In this document: positions 1-15,200 of the stretch, in pieces | How the letters are laid out: every line of letters starts with the position of its first letter | Position numbering within the stretch: the first letter of the stretch is position 1 | DNA from: Onchocerca lupi | Lineage: Eukaryota > Nematoda > Chromadorea > Rhabditida > Onchocercidae | Direction of reading: 5' to 3' | Assembly: GCA_028564675.1 (NCBI GenBank) | Contig: JAOVVO010000140.1 | Location: 78,511-142,510 of the forward strand | Length of the DNA stretch: 64,000 nucleotides | Position numbers and translations under genes: made by a program | The notes under the pieces: generated by a model | The model's input: the letters and a program-made list of their open reading frames with translations, nothing else | The model's database searches: none | Told to the model about the DNA's origin: nothing

Positions 1-209
1 TTTCTCATTAATTTTGTTCTCACATGCATCCATTCACTTGCATTTAACCCGATTGATTTTTCTTCTGTTGCTTCAAGTTATAAATGTTTATTTTCAAGAT
101 GAGTAAAAAGTCGAAAATTTGATTCTTTTTCACAAAATTTTTTTCATTTATATGATCATATCATGATTAAATGCTTCGAAAAATAATTGACTGCTTTTTT
201 TTATTATAG

Positions 210-3200
210 ACTATGGGCAATTCAACTGGCAATCTCATTGAAGCTTGCGAGAAGTATCATGATAATATGGCTTATTTCGATCTTTCAGGTTTATGAATTT
301 TGAAGTTATACTGCAGTTATACTCATTATATGATTCTTTAATATATATCATTGCCAAATTTTTTACTATTTTCTTATAAGATAACGAATTCCTTTTTTTA
401 TTCTTCCATAAGATTCATTGTTCGAATTCCTCAAAACTTTCCCACGAGACTCAAATTCCTTATTCCCTTAAGCGATACTATTCATAAGGCTAAAAATAAA
501 TCGAGGATTTTGGCCAAGTTATCATAGGAGCCTAGCAAATGCATACATTTTCTTTCACAGTCAGAAAAAGAGCAGTAATATGTATAACTTGGTATGTTAT
601 GGCAGATGTGATCAGTCATCTTTCACAATCACTCAACATCTAACATAATTCTTTGCAAATTTCAAATTCATTATTTAATGAGCCTGAAAATGAATTAGCC
701 CTGAAATTAATCAGCCCTAAAAATAGATGCCACTTAACGTTTCGTCATTCCACAGCGTCAGTTCTGCTTACCAAAAATGGCCAACTTGAAGCACCCATTC
801 AAAGTCTACGCTTCATTCAAGCATGCAAGACGTCATACTCATTGAAAGTTTGAGAATGGATTGAAGACGTTTCGTCTCACAATTTCTTTAATCATGCATT
901 TTACCGAATATAACAGCTTCATTGCATGCTCCAGCTATCCTGAGGGAAATTTTAGAGGAAACCAGCTATTAAATTGTTCGATTATCTGTCTTTCATCCCT
1001 TTTCTTTATCCGCATTGCGCTCACTGCTTTAACCATTGAATTGTCCAAAACAGTGGAAAACAATCTCGCATTGTTCGAGTCGCACGTTGGATATCTTCAT
1101 GCGTCGGACGTAACACTTATCTACTTCTCTTCAAACATGCGAATTCATTTTTATGATTAAAATAAAATAAAATTAAACATTCCTAATAAAATTTTAGCTT
1201 ATTAACTAACTCAATTGCCATTCTGTCCAGTTTATAGTCGGCTAATACATAGAAAACCATCTTCGACAATTGGCATCTACCCACCGACATAAAACTTTAT
1301 ATTCAAAAAGGTTCATATTAAATTCATATAAAGTATTTCATATCCTAGAAAATGAATCCCTCTAGAAAATGAAATTCCTCTGATAGATGATTCTGATCTT
1401 AGTATTATCTGAAATTCTCGTCTTTTGATCTTAGTATTATCTGAAATTCTCGTCTTTACGGTTAATTACGCTCTTTTTTATTGACTTCTTTAAATCTTTT
1501 ACTTTAAACACAGGCACAAATTCTCATTTCACAATTTCGTTTCAAAAAGTAATTATACCACTTTTTTCTTGGAGACTTATATCTTTTCACTAGTGCTAAT
1601 ATGACAGTGGTTTTTATGTTATTTATATATATTAAACAGGTCTATAGCTTTAGTTTTTAAAAATATGTAGCCTGAAGTGAACTCAAAAGTTACAATGATA
1701 GAAGCTTGCTCCCTATATATTTTTTTATCCGTTGTTTTGCTATTATATGGTATTTCGATCATTAAATTATCATTCTGCAAGCTGGAAATGCGAAATATCT
1801 TAATGCAAAATATTAATAGTACTAATATTTTTTCAAAGGTTAATATGAAATTAAAAAGGTCTTCCCGCCTTTATAATTTTATCCTCTGAATAACTATGAA
1901 TTTTCTCTGAATTTTTAATTTAAGTAATGTTTATTCTACAACTTGCCAAACCTGCATCCAAGAAGCATAGACAGATAATTAAGTTTGCAATCAATAAATT
2001 TTCCGTAAAAGACGAATTTCCTGTTCTGCTAATAGCTCATTGTTTAAAGATTTAATCATATTATTCTTAACTTTAAATAATATGCTTGGATCATGTAGAT
2101 AGATAAATGTGTCAAAGAATACCAAACAAAAGTTTGTTTACAAAACCGGGCTTATGATAAGTGCATAGAAATTTTTTTTTTCTTTTTTGACTTTTTAGTT
2201 TCTTCGTCCTTGTATTAACAACTGGAACAGCATTTTGAAGGACCAAGAGGTAAGACATAGGAAATTTTGCTTCAAAACAGTTTGTAAAGCTGAGATGGAG
2301 AAATGAAATCTCGACAAATATAGCAAAATATTGGAAGAAACAAAATATGTGTTCTGCTTTTAAGCATAGGCTTTGCCAGTGGTCGAAGCGGAATATATTA
2401 GAAAAGAAAAAAAAAACAAAATTTTGCTGACATTTCTGATGCTGATGATAAATTTTATTTTTTGTATTTGAATGTATATCATTTTATAGGAAAAATTTTA
2501 GATAATCAGTGTTCAGAAATGTTTTTTAAATATACCTGAAAAATAATCAGCTATCGCTCTTTCTTTTTTTTTTTTTGGATAGTTCAGATCCACTGCTCTT
2601 TTTCAAATTGATTTCATTGAGATGATAAATGTATTTTATTAAAGTTTCACATCCTAAGTTGTTGTTTTTTATGGCAGTTTGAAAGGGAAGTGAATTTGAT
2701 GCTAGTTTTTTTTGCAATCCAATTAATACTGAATAATCTAATATATATATATAACTATTTGGTATATATAACTCGTCGAAAGTTATGCACCTTAATCAAG
2801 TAGCTTAATTCTATTTTAAAAATGTTGATCAAATCAGTAATATCGATGCATTCGTCAGGGACGGAAAAAAGATAGAAAACTCCTTTGCTTGGTTCTGTTT
2901 TTTTTTTTTTTTTTTTTTTTCTGAATTCATGCAGCCTGGAAATGAGACTCATCTATCCTGATATTTCTTAATCGATATTTAGTCATTTCCATTCTTCCTG
3001 TCCTTAATTCCATCAGTTTTTTTTCCATCACATTCCATTTCACATATCCCTCTGCGTGAGTCATCGCCTAACACGAAAACTGATTAGATCACTATAAAAA
3101 GCAAGATGAAGCGCTTTCGTTGACTGTTAAAATACCGTTGCGGTTGTAACTAAATTCTCTTTTGAAATCTGAAATGCTTCATCGAGATTTACAAATTAGA

Positions 3201-6200
3201 AAACAGCATTGACGTTTTAGTTGAACTCGAATGTTACGCACTCTCTTCTTTATCCACACTTCATTTTATTTTTTATTCTGGCCTTTTTTTTTATTTTATT
3301 AAAAATTCATTATACAATAATTCCATTTATCTCAGATAATGTAGAATACATAAAGGGAATTTTGATGTACATCTGTCGAATTTTTAGAAGAAGAGAGTAG
3401 TTCGAAATCGAAATTTTCAGCACCAGTACCCGGTGTTTGGAGCGGTCCTGATTATCATGAAATGAATATTAGCCATAATAAACAATTACAGCGGTTTGTT
3501 TCTATTTCTATTTCATAAATTCGAATTGATTTCTGAAGTTAGCATGATCTCCAAAACACTCATTACTGTTAGAAATTAAAAATAGTAATAAGATATTTAC
3601 AAAGTTTCTTTTCAGATTTTTCGTATAAAATCAAAGGTGATCAAAAAAAAGATGGAAATTTCAGGGACGAAGCATGCAACAATGCTCTTGGGGTAATTAC
3701 CAAAAAATACACCTTTTGTGCGATACCTGCAGTAACCGTTTGTGCAGCAGCATCGAAAGTTTCCAAGCCAGTCGAGATCACACTAAGTTCTGCATTTCGA
3801 CCAGTGATTGTAAACAACGAAAAAGTTTCTTTAAGCATGAAATATCCCAGGTAAAATTTACTGCGGTGGCATTTCCAAGTTCCATAAATTCCGAGATCTC
3901 TCGTTTTTTTTTTTATATCTTTTATATTTCGATATCTTATTTTTATCTCCAGTAATGTTCATAATCAAGTCAATTTACATACGACTCAATTATGAGAATT
4001 TCTTATTACTACAGATATATTAATTTCTGGTCAAGATACGTTGTTACTTTAATAAGTATTTTCAAAGAGAGATAATCTGGCTAACACGGGGAAAGTATCT
4101 CTTAAAAATGCATGAATCTAGCATTAGCATGCATTATCGGATGATACTTTGCATCATTTCTTTTGTATAACTTCACAAAATCCAACAGTTTTTTGAAATT
4201 TATCTTAAAATTTCGATCAAAATGAAGCGCTGGGATTATATTCAGGATTATCGAAATGGACAAAAAATTGTCAGCGATAATAAATAGTACAATCAAATTT
4301 GATGCATCGTTTACATCTCGAATACAACCATTGAAAGATACATTTGATATCATCAAAATGAAAAGGTAGGCTTAGCTCTAATTTTAATAATGGATAATTA
4401 AAAAGAATCTAATAATTGCTAAAGAATTCATTATCTCGTATTCCGATTAGTATTATGTATTTTATGTCTTAGATTTCAGGAAACATAGCACATGTTCATT
4501 GACAGTAAAAGAACCTAGTATTCGATTGATTACCATTCGAGAATCAATATTCAAAAGATCGGATGAACGAAATTCTTGTCGAGCTCAGGTTAGGATAATA
4601 AGAAAACTGTAATGATTAAATATTCGAATGCTTGCTAGATCGATTTCCGATAAGGATGCTAGGTCGATCATCGTAGGAAATTATTTCTTTAGTCATGTTT
4701 ATTAAAAAAATGAATCAATCAGCTAGGCTAAAAAATTTAGAGAATGAAATTAATTCGCAATGGAATGTTACACAGTTGTAACAGTTATCATTTATCACTA
4801 GCATCAATATCTCCAAAACTTTACAGTAAATAAAACAAGCCATTTTTGAAGTTATTTTTTTGTTCTAAATAAAGTATTTTGAATTTTATTTTCGATTCCA
4901 TTGTTTGCTGTTCAGGTAATAGTTCTCACTTCACCTATTACCGACGTGAACTTCCATCGATGCTTGAAACATGTGCAAGTTATAAATTCTAAATGTTATC
5001 CTGCGTAAGTTGTTGTATTTAGTTTTCAAATAATGTAATTTTGGTAGGGAATATCATTAGGATCTTTTCTCTTTCTTTCATTTCATACTTTACTCTTTAT
5101 TTTTATAAACAATTGATCAGAGGCCTCTGAATGAGGAAAATTTTGTTCTCAAAAGTTTTTAAACGAAATATTGATTTGTTCAATTTTTCGAACAAAATGA
5201 TATTCCACATCCAAAGCTGATGATAGTAAATATTTTAGATCCACAAAAAAAATCTCTAAACAAGCCTGCACTGTTGAAGAAAACAATATCGTAAGTATAA
5301 CTGCTCTGCTAAATACTGCACGAAATATTTCTTTTGTGATAGTAATTTGAAACTTTCTGACAAGTTTATCAACTTTTTTTTGCATTCTTTGTTCGAAATT
5401 CCTTTCGAATGATTTGAATGCAATCTGTAACGACTGTGTCTGCTTGGGAAGAAGAAAGAACCAGGCCCAGAATGAGTAAATAAATAAATTTAGGACAAAA
5501 ATCAGAATAAATAAATACGAATCAAAATCATTTTTTGTACTTTTTTCAAAAACTCTCGGTTGTAGAAGCACGAGGTCACAAACGAAGTCAGCTGCTTATC
5601 CGATCAATTGCCTTCTTGGAAGGTTACTACCGATGAGGTCATTTTTGCAATCCATTTACAAATACTTGTTTTTTCTCATCTCAAAAATGACATCTTTCAG
5701 GAAAAATAGTATCGGCAGTGTTTCAACTGAACAGATTGAAATCATATCGCATTTTCTCATTGCAGGCATTATCGAAGAGCGATGAATTTATGCTTTCGGA
5801 TCATTCGTTACTTGAAAAATACGTGAAATATAAACGTGACAAATTGGAACGTTTGCGCAGTGAGCCGATGGAATTTGATAGCCGAGAATCGTCATGTTCT
5901 TTAGCAGCTTCCGAGCTAATGCGAGCTTGTGCTGGTGAGCTTTAGATAATTAATTATATGTATACTTGCATAAAATGACTATCGATTTCTCAAAATCTGC
6001 AAAACCAACTCAATCATACGACTGTTTTGGTGATTTAAACAAAAGACAAGCCAAAAAAATAACGAAAGCCAAAACTTTTACAAGTTGGTTTATAAAGCAG
6101 TAAAGAAACCAAGCAACTTCTGAAATTTAACTAAAAGTAATGAAATAAATAGGCAAAACAAAAACTATTCTATTAAAAAATGCTGTTAAATTTCAAAACT

Positions 6201-9200
6201 ATGCCATTAAATGTTATTTTCAAATTCATATTCACTGTTTTACTAGAAATAATCATTTATTCGTTCTTAAAAGTTCATACTTCGACCAAATTAGAAGCTC
6301 TCAAAGGAGACGTCAAGAATAAAATTAAATAATGTGTGTGAGAATTCGCGCAGGAATTAGTACATGGTTTATTATCATGTAGAAGAACACGGAATACTCC
6401 TTATTTCCATAACTAACATCATAAGTTCAGTAAATTTCGTATTCCATGATTGTTGAAAATTTTCTAATTGAATGATCATATTGTATAGATATATAAAATT
6501 ACAAATGCATTGAATTTAGCTAGTTTTTAGTTCGAATACTGGAACCAACTCGTCAAAAACCTTATATCACAGCGCCAAGTCGTTCACGTTTGGGCAGTGT
6601 TGAAATGGAGACTGTTTCAACCCCAATACAGAAAACTTCCCTTGCTGGTTCTACTAAAATGCTTGACTTATTGTCATACGGAGAACAGCTCTTGGCCGCA
6701 AGTTATCATGGCCTGAAAAGCTCACCAGCTATCAGGTACTCTTTTTTTTTTTTTTTGCATTCATTCAATTTCCTTCCATTTATCATTTATTTGATTCCTC
6801 ATATTTTTGCATCCATGTCGTCTTCTTTTATGACCATTACGTATCAGATATCGTCTTAATCTAACAACTAAGAAATTATTTATTTATTTAAGCCTAAAAA
6901 GATTTTTCAAAAAATTATCCAACAAAATATAATAACTTTGGCCAAACAAATGAAGTAAAATGGGTTGATTTCAGGACAGAGCGTTCAATGTCATTAACGA
7001 AGCATTCTTTTGAATTTGATGCTCCAATGTCACCATTCGAACAAAGACTGCAAAATCAGGCATTTCAACTCCGCAAAATATCGAACATCTCTGATAGTGA
7101 CAGCCCATCTGTAGAGGTTAAAATTAATTGCTTATCAGCGCATATGAGCAATGATAAATTGAAAACAATAGGCTTCCAGGGAAGAAATATCAGAAAGACG
7201 TTGATGTATGATGCAGAAAGGAATAAATAAGACGATGAAGAAGGAGCTAAACAGAAGTTCTGTTGTGTGTTATGTATGCTGGCCAAGTTGAATTATTTAC
7301 AGCAACTTGGGCAGGCTGCAATGCATTAGTATCATCACTGCTTCTGCAACATTTCGTAATATATTTCGTGAAAGCACACGGGAAGTTAATTGAGAATTAT
7401 TTATATCGCTCTGATAGCATTGTTCCTTGAGGCTGCTTATTGGCATTGACATTTAATTGAGGATTGGTTCGAAGAAGTTCGACTCTTCACCAACTGCCCG
7501 AACATCTCCTCCTCAAATATCTTTGATCATATTACACTTGTACTAATCTATTGTTTCCTTTTGCTTCCTCCTCACTTCATTTGTCTTCGACTAATTTCCT
7601 TTGTGTCGGAGATGTTTTTGATCTTCTCTGTTTGGATAATTATATGATTCACTTGCGCTGACTTATGTCCCCTCTTAGTTATTGTTTTTGGAACGAATGA
7701 AGCGAATTTTTATAAAATGTACTGATGCTGAGAACTTGATTCTTGATAATTTTGTTGAGCAATTTTATGTACTTTGGCCAAACTTTCTCGATATTTTGAA
7801 AATTCTGATAGCAGTATTTTATTTTCAACCCAGTTCGAAACAGATCATTCCACTTAAATCGAACGTTTCCTTTCCTTGCAGACTCGAAAAATTTCAACTC
7901 TTCAACAATGCTCGGTCTAGATGGGAAAGTTTTTTCACTATTCACCTTTTTCATCAAAAAAAAAAAAAAAAAAAAGAAAATTTTTGCTTATTGATATAAT
8001 TCAGCATGGCTAATTTTATCCTAAACATAGTTCTCCTAGCTCTGGCCCAGTTAAATATTTGAAGTGGTGAGCCTAATGAAAGTTTCATCTTTAGGAACAG
8101 AAAGACGCCAACAATTTATTGTTTTTTGTTTTTTTTTTTTTTTTTAATAGCCGGATCTATAGTTAAAATTAAAAGGAAACTTTAACAATCTATTTGGGGA
8201 ATTTTGGCGAATTTTCGCATTTCATTCTCATCGCTTTTCCATTCTCATTCATGAATTTCAGTAACAAAAAGCAAGCAAATATTTCTAATCGGATAATTTG
8301 AAGGAGGAGCAGATAGTCTGATTATTTACATAATTGTTGACATTTGCATACTGACTAAAATAAGACAAACAGAATTTGAAGTAAACAACTGATATAATCT
8401 AGTTTGTATTTAAAGAGCGAATATTCATACGTCAATCATCAAAGACATCTCAATTTTCTTTCTCTCCTCGCTTTTGCTTCATTTACTCTTATCACCACAA
8501 TCTTTTGATAACACTCTTTTTATCTACTTTCACTCAATAAGGAATAGACTTATCTTCTCTCTTTCCAATTATCCCGTTCCTCTTCCCATACCAAAAAAAA
8601 GAAAACTTTTTCAAATGCTAAAAGCATCTTTATCTACGCCATCTTTTTTTATTACTGTTTCAATGATTCTTTTCACATGAAATCTCTTTGATAACTTCTT
8701 GTTTTATCATTGTGTATTGCTAAAATTTCTCAGTAATAACAAATAAAATACTTCTTTTAATTAAATCATCGAAATCGCAATTATAAAAGTGACCTTAGCA
8801 GGTCAAAAAAAAAAAAAAAAAAACCTGACATGTTGTCTTTTGACCATTTCGATTTGAATAATTATCACAAGAAGTTGTGTAATTGAAATGCAACTGAAAC
8901 TACACAACATATTGATGTTTCCATCGAGATGATAAATTGCGAAAACAATAATTGTTTGCAGGATACACCTGTTGTAGAATTAACGATGCAACTTCCGGTT
9001 CATAATCACAATAGATATCCTTCTGTTGAAGGTTTGTCATTCAAAAAATTTATCTTAAATATATAAATAAATAAAATAAATATGACTAAAAACAAATATA
9101 AATAAATGAATGATTATCAATGATAATAATAAGAATTAGTGACTTTATATTCAATCAGATGTCATTCCTTCCACTTTTTTCTTTTCATAAACTCTTCAAA

Positions 9201-12200
9201 CAGCTATTTTCTTTTTAAATCATTCGAATTCTACTTCAATAATAGCACCTAAAATGCTGATTAATGTTTATTTCGCATAAAAATGTTTGATCTAACAAAA
9301 TTTTGTGCTTCAGCATCATTCATAATGAATTTAAAAATGATTAATGAATGGAGAATGCTGCGATAATTTTGATCTATTTCGTATAAGCTTTGACTGTTTT
9401 GATTTGCATCAATGCAACTTCATCATTGATGGATAATCTGTGACTCAGAGTTCGGTGTAATTTGAAAACAATGATATTACTTGAGTATCGATATAAATCG
9501 AGTATCAACTAAAATAGAGATATCTGTTAAGTACGGGATAATGTGAATAGGATGTGGTTCTCAAATATAAATTCAATTTTAGAAGAATGCAAATTTATAT
9601 TGATATAATTCGAATAGTGCTAGGTAAGTTAAAACTATCACTGATTACAGGATCGTCGTTAACGTCAAATTTCACAGCTGCGGTAGCTGCGGCGGCGCAA
9701 CCACGGCATGAACGTTATGCGGCACACATACCGGTTACTCGTGTTGACGGAAGTGGGCGTCAATCAACAATTAGTATCGATTTTTGCAATAGGTTGGTTG
9801 ATTGAATGATCCGATCATATATGAAAAGGAAAAAAGATGTTTGAAGAGTTGAATCGGCGGTGATCAAAAGAGGATGTTTGTTGTTTGATGGGAAGAGATT
9901 GTTAGTTCAAGTCTTGACGTGAATTGATTTAAATTCAAATTGCTAATAAGATAAAATTATTCGAGATCATTGAGAGTAAAATGAATTGATGGGAATTCAT
10001 ATTCATGACATTTTTAATAAAGATATGAATTAATAATAATGAAAAGAAAGAAAAGTATTGGATCTGAGATTTTTATGAGCTGAAATAATGAATTTTTTGT
10101 TATTATAATTATTAGGAATAAACATCATATCTGTAATATTGTGTCTAAATATTCTGGAAACTGAAAAGATAAATTTCCATAAATTTAACAACATCTGTTT
10201 TTTAAAGCTTTCTAAAAGCTATTGTAAAAAGGAATGTGAAGTTTTCCATTACTTTTGAAGGTAATAATTTAATCTATATCATTGTATTCAAATTTTTCTT
10301 CACTTGCTTACAAACTTCTTTAATTCTTTTCATTTTTTCAACGATGATTTTCGTCTTTTCCATTCGTTATGAAGTGGTGATGATCGTTTACAGTTGGCGT
10401 TTTGTGTAAATAACGATAGATAGATGGGAACACAGAGGGTACAAGTGCTGATCCGAGGAAACCCTTACTGAGGCGGAACTTCATTTCCACTAACAAATTT
10501 TCCTCTACAATTTTATTTTCCTTCCACTTCGTTTCAGTTCATTTCACTTCCATCAGCTTTTCAGCTAATGATGAATTGCATTTTTTATAAATCCATAATT
10601 TAATATTTTAAAGTTTTGTTGCAGATTGATTTTTCACTTCATATCATATTTCTTTGCTGAAGAAAAAACTCAAAAAGAATAATCAATTCATATTTCTTCA
10701 GTCATTCCTGCATTCTTCTCATTGCCTCTTCTTAGATTTATTCAATATCCTTTCTTGGCATTATGTAACTGCATTAGATTAAATAACAGATTTAAAAAAA
10801 TTGGAAAAAAAAATGCATTCTTTGATTTTTGACTTTATTTGACTAAATTATTTGACTTTGGTTTTATGGAATGCGACTTTGTAAGGAGCTTATCATGCAA
10901 GACACACTTTAAAAAGACTGATTTTAGTATTGCAAAATAATCAGTTATGATAAGCTTAATTTTTCAGTATCCTGCTCAGAAAAATATTTGATTATGATAT
11001 TGAACAATATTTTTCATATTACTGAAATATCGGTAATGATGGATATGCATGAAATTGTTTTGCTTTGTTGTACCTTGTCATCATTTCCGTCATCGCATCA
11101 CTCTCATTTTCATTATTATCGTTTCATCGCCATTATCTTCTTTTATCAATTTCTCCCGGAAGTGGATGACATTGTTTTGCAATCCAGTTTTTCCATCTAG
11201 CAAAATAAGGAGACATATTTTTAAATCACTCTGATATAAAGTTAATTACAATGGTAATTGTAATTAGTATATATCTACTTATAAATAGATGGAATATGAA
11301 ATAGTTTAATTAAATAGAAGCTATTTCAATTAAGAAGAAATGCGCATTGCAGTGGTACTGTGGAGACAACAAATCTGCAGTTGGATCAGATGATCGATCA
11401 GGCTCGATATAAGCATTATCAGCATAGAAATAAATTTAAAGAAGCTATTGATTATTTGGATCAAATATTCGAAGATCTTAAGAAAGAGGGCGATCAGGTA
11501 GTGATTACTTAAAATACCGTTTACTCAGCAGCTGTTCTCAACTTGATGAACAATTACAGAATAATCCGGAAATTTATAGGTAGATAAGATGCAGCGATCA
11601 CGTGAAATTCCTATTGCACTGACACGTAAAGGAACTTCAAATGATGACTTGGCAAACGGCGCTGTTCCATCAGTAAAACTGCAACAGCATAATGCGTAAT
11701 TGTTTCATTGTTTTCAGCAAGAAATTTTAATTCAGCTGTAGTACTTCTAATGTCGTTCTCATTCTGCATAATTCTACGGCGATATAGAATTTGAGATCAT
11801 ATATTGATATCTTAAGATTGCGTCATGCTGTCAGTTAAATTAAAAAATTGTACTCTTGGAAGGCAAATATCAATTCACTTCAATATTCTCTAATAATCGC
11901 TTGTAACATAAAGAACAATCTAGTGATCAATTTACTTGGATATTCTCCAATAATTGTTCGTGACATAAATGAAAAATTACTGTTCCCTCAATCAATAATT
12001 CAGACTATTAGTTCACTTCCTCTCTTTTTATCCCTCCTCGTTTGACGCAAAATTTAAAATGTTTGTGATGGATGAATTTTCATCATATTTTCACTGTTAT
12101 ACGATGAAATGCCATTCCTTCCTAAAAGCCAACAGGAATATATCTAAATTATTGCAGATTGCAAAAAAAAATTCGAATGTTCAAAGATGATATCTGATAG

Positions 12201-15200
12201 AAAATGGGAGTAAAAAATAAAATGCATTAAATGTAAAATGTACAGTTTGAACTATTGTAGTAATGCTAAGCGAGAGGTGATGGAAGAGATGGATTCGCAA
12301 AAAATACCTGTTGTAACCACCAACAGGCATTCATTACATGCATCGAAATCAAAGGTAAGCTGATCATTGAATCATCTCTTACGAACTTCGAGAATTTTTA
12401 ACCTAAAAATTTCTGATAAAAATAATGAAATCGATGTGATTTATCATCATTTAGAGTATAGTAGTGCAAGTTATAAGACAGATAAACCTCTTGGCATTTT
12501 ATTTTGCATATTTTTTTTTTAAAATTTTTTCTAAATAAAATGCTTCCATTCAGATTGCTGAAAAGCATTGCCTGCAGGAAAAAGCTATATCATTCGAGCA
12601 GACGTTAGGAGATGTTGAAACTTCAGAGACAATTGTGCTACCGGTACAAAAACGTAAACTTAAAGGTGAAAGGATGGATTTCACCAGAAGATGGCTCACT
12701 GGAGATATCAAATCATTGGTCTCTGTTCAACCGAAACCAGATTTAATTCTTGGTGGAGTAGAAGAAGTACGTACATGCTTTCCATTTTGTGTGTATGTTA
12801 GAATTTTCTTGAAAATTCATTTCCGATCACAACAAACCCTATCTTGCCAACTTTGACATTTCTCTAATCGCATACTCTTCTAAATTATATATTATCATTC
12901 CAACTTCTTTACGGTTGGTATACTCTTCTTTAATTAGGAAATTATAAATCGTTTGAATTGGAATGAGATGCTCGGAAGATGCTTTAAGTAAAGATCAAAT
13001 TTCCTGTTTTCCTATCAAATTTTTCCGAAAATTGTACAGTGAAATGATTTTTTTGCGGGCATCCTATGATAAGGATATCTAATTAAAAAATCTATGATCT
13101 CTAATTTACGGATATAAAGAAAATTGCTCTATATCTATTCATTGATCTGAGAAGTAGTTACTTTGTAGGATTTTTTAAAAATACTACATATTGGCTGTAA
13201 AATTTCAGTTTTTGCTTACTTAGAAACTTATCAAGCGATCATAGAAAATTTATGAAAGTCAGAGCAAAAAGCAAATGTCACCTAGATTTTTCGGAAGTTA
13301 TAATTCAAAAACCACACCTTTTTTTCAAGTAACACAACTTGATAAGATCACTGCAGATTTTTTAAATTGTTAGAATAATATTCCACGTCCTATTACTAAC
13401 AATATCTTTGAGCCATATAATTATTTAACTCGAAAAACATTTCTGAAAAGTTATTAATCTCAGATCTATTGATTAGAATTAGCATAAAAATTAGTGTCTT
13501 AATCATTCTTAGATGTTACCATAATTAAATGCTAAATGATCGTAAAAAAAAAAAGAAAAGAAAAGAAAAAAACGGTTTTTCCATTCACTCTGAAGGTTGG
13601 AATCGAGAAATCAAAAGAAATATATTAAAATTTTTGAGAAGACTGCAACTCGGGATGGTCTTCCCCTTTCCCCGAACAAAAACTACTAGAAATTATAGCT
13701 TTTCATGTAAAACCGAAATGCTCTTGCTTTTTAAATAAAGAGTTAAACATTGTTAGAATTTACAAAAAGAATATTGATTGTACAATGCTTGAAAGGAATT
13801 GTACTGAGAAAATTTGTTATCACAGCTTTCTTGAAAGAAAAAACTGAAGTTAAAAACATACCGCTTTTCTTGTTTCCTGCTTAGAGCCCAGTCATTTATA
13901 TATAAAAATTTGACATTCGCAGATGTAATTAGAAATAGCATGACTTTATAGCTTTACAATTTGTATTAATTGCTGCAGGAATCTGATATTGACGAACATT
14001 CGTTAGGAAGTTGTTCAGCGGAGGTGGCCGCAATCAATTCAGTAGTAGTCCGGAAGAAGAAAAAAGCTTCAGATGTACCGGATCTCATCCAGAATGTTGC
14101 TTCAACAGCTAAATGTGTAAGGTAGGAGCTTACTACAGATGTTTCCTTCAACACAGCTTTTGAATGACTCATTCAATCTCATTAATTACTACAATAATCT
14201 TGATCATTTCGTTCGATTCGTGTTATTCGATGCCTTATTCGTTCATTCAGTTCCTTTATAGAAATTCAAATGTTCATCAGATGGATCCTTCGATGCATAA
14301 ATATGGTGGTGGTAAATATCTCCAGCAAACAGATCCAATTAAACCTCGAGCAGTAAAGGCGCAAATCAAACCCATTTTTCCAACTGGGAGTACTGGCACT
14401 TTGAATAATTTCAACAATTTTTCTCAATCATTCCGTGGTAGTAACATTTGGTTCGTATTATTCAGTGTATTTTAAGTTTTACAACTCTTTATTAAAGTGA
14501 GAGAAAAGCTATTACCGTAGAAGAAAGATTCATTAGTTCAAGTAAAATGACAAATGATAATATTTCATTGTAAATATATCTGCATTGATAATATTCTAGG
14601 ACAAGTAATTATGATATAAATAGCAATCAAATTCCGCTACAAAGGATTTCATCGCTCAATCGAATGTCAGAGCAAAAATACCGTGACTTCAGTGCAATAT
14701 CATGGGGATCCACGTCTCAGGTGACATTTTTTCCTCTTGATAATCTCTCCCTTGCATGCATTACTTATACTTGATATACTTGACTAATTCATTATAAATT
14801 ACGAATAAGTAAAGATAAGCAATGAATTTCAGAATCCACGTCAGAGCAGTGTTCCATCAGAAGAAATTCAACTTTCTACACAAAAACCAGGCGCATTTAC
14901 GCCGCTACAACCACCAAGCATTGTGATGTTGCGTGGTTCAGTCGCCAGTTTACCAGATTCATCTAACATTCGACCTCAACCTCTTCACAGTGCAGATCCT
15001 ATCGTAACGATCGATGCGTTAGTCGCAGAGTTAGAACTTAACACTGATCAGGTGGTTTCCTTGTTATCTAATATTAAGCGCTAAAATATATGAGTCTTAT
15101 TTTTTCATCAATGGAATCTATTCGTCTCGTCATTAAAAATGTGAATTGATTATTAGCTGAAATATGATAAAAAACTGACCATTATCACTAATTATTCTTA

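Noticed and set aside
653..1160. Two consecutive short ORFs in the first intron of the large gene
   Set aside because: No splice signals, no family features, composition typical of the surrounding DNA.
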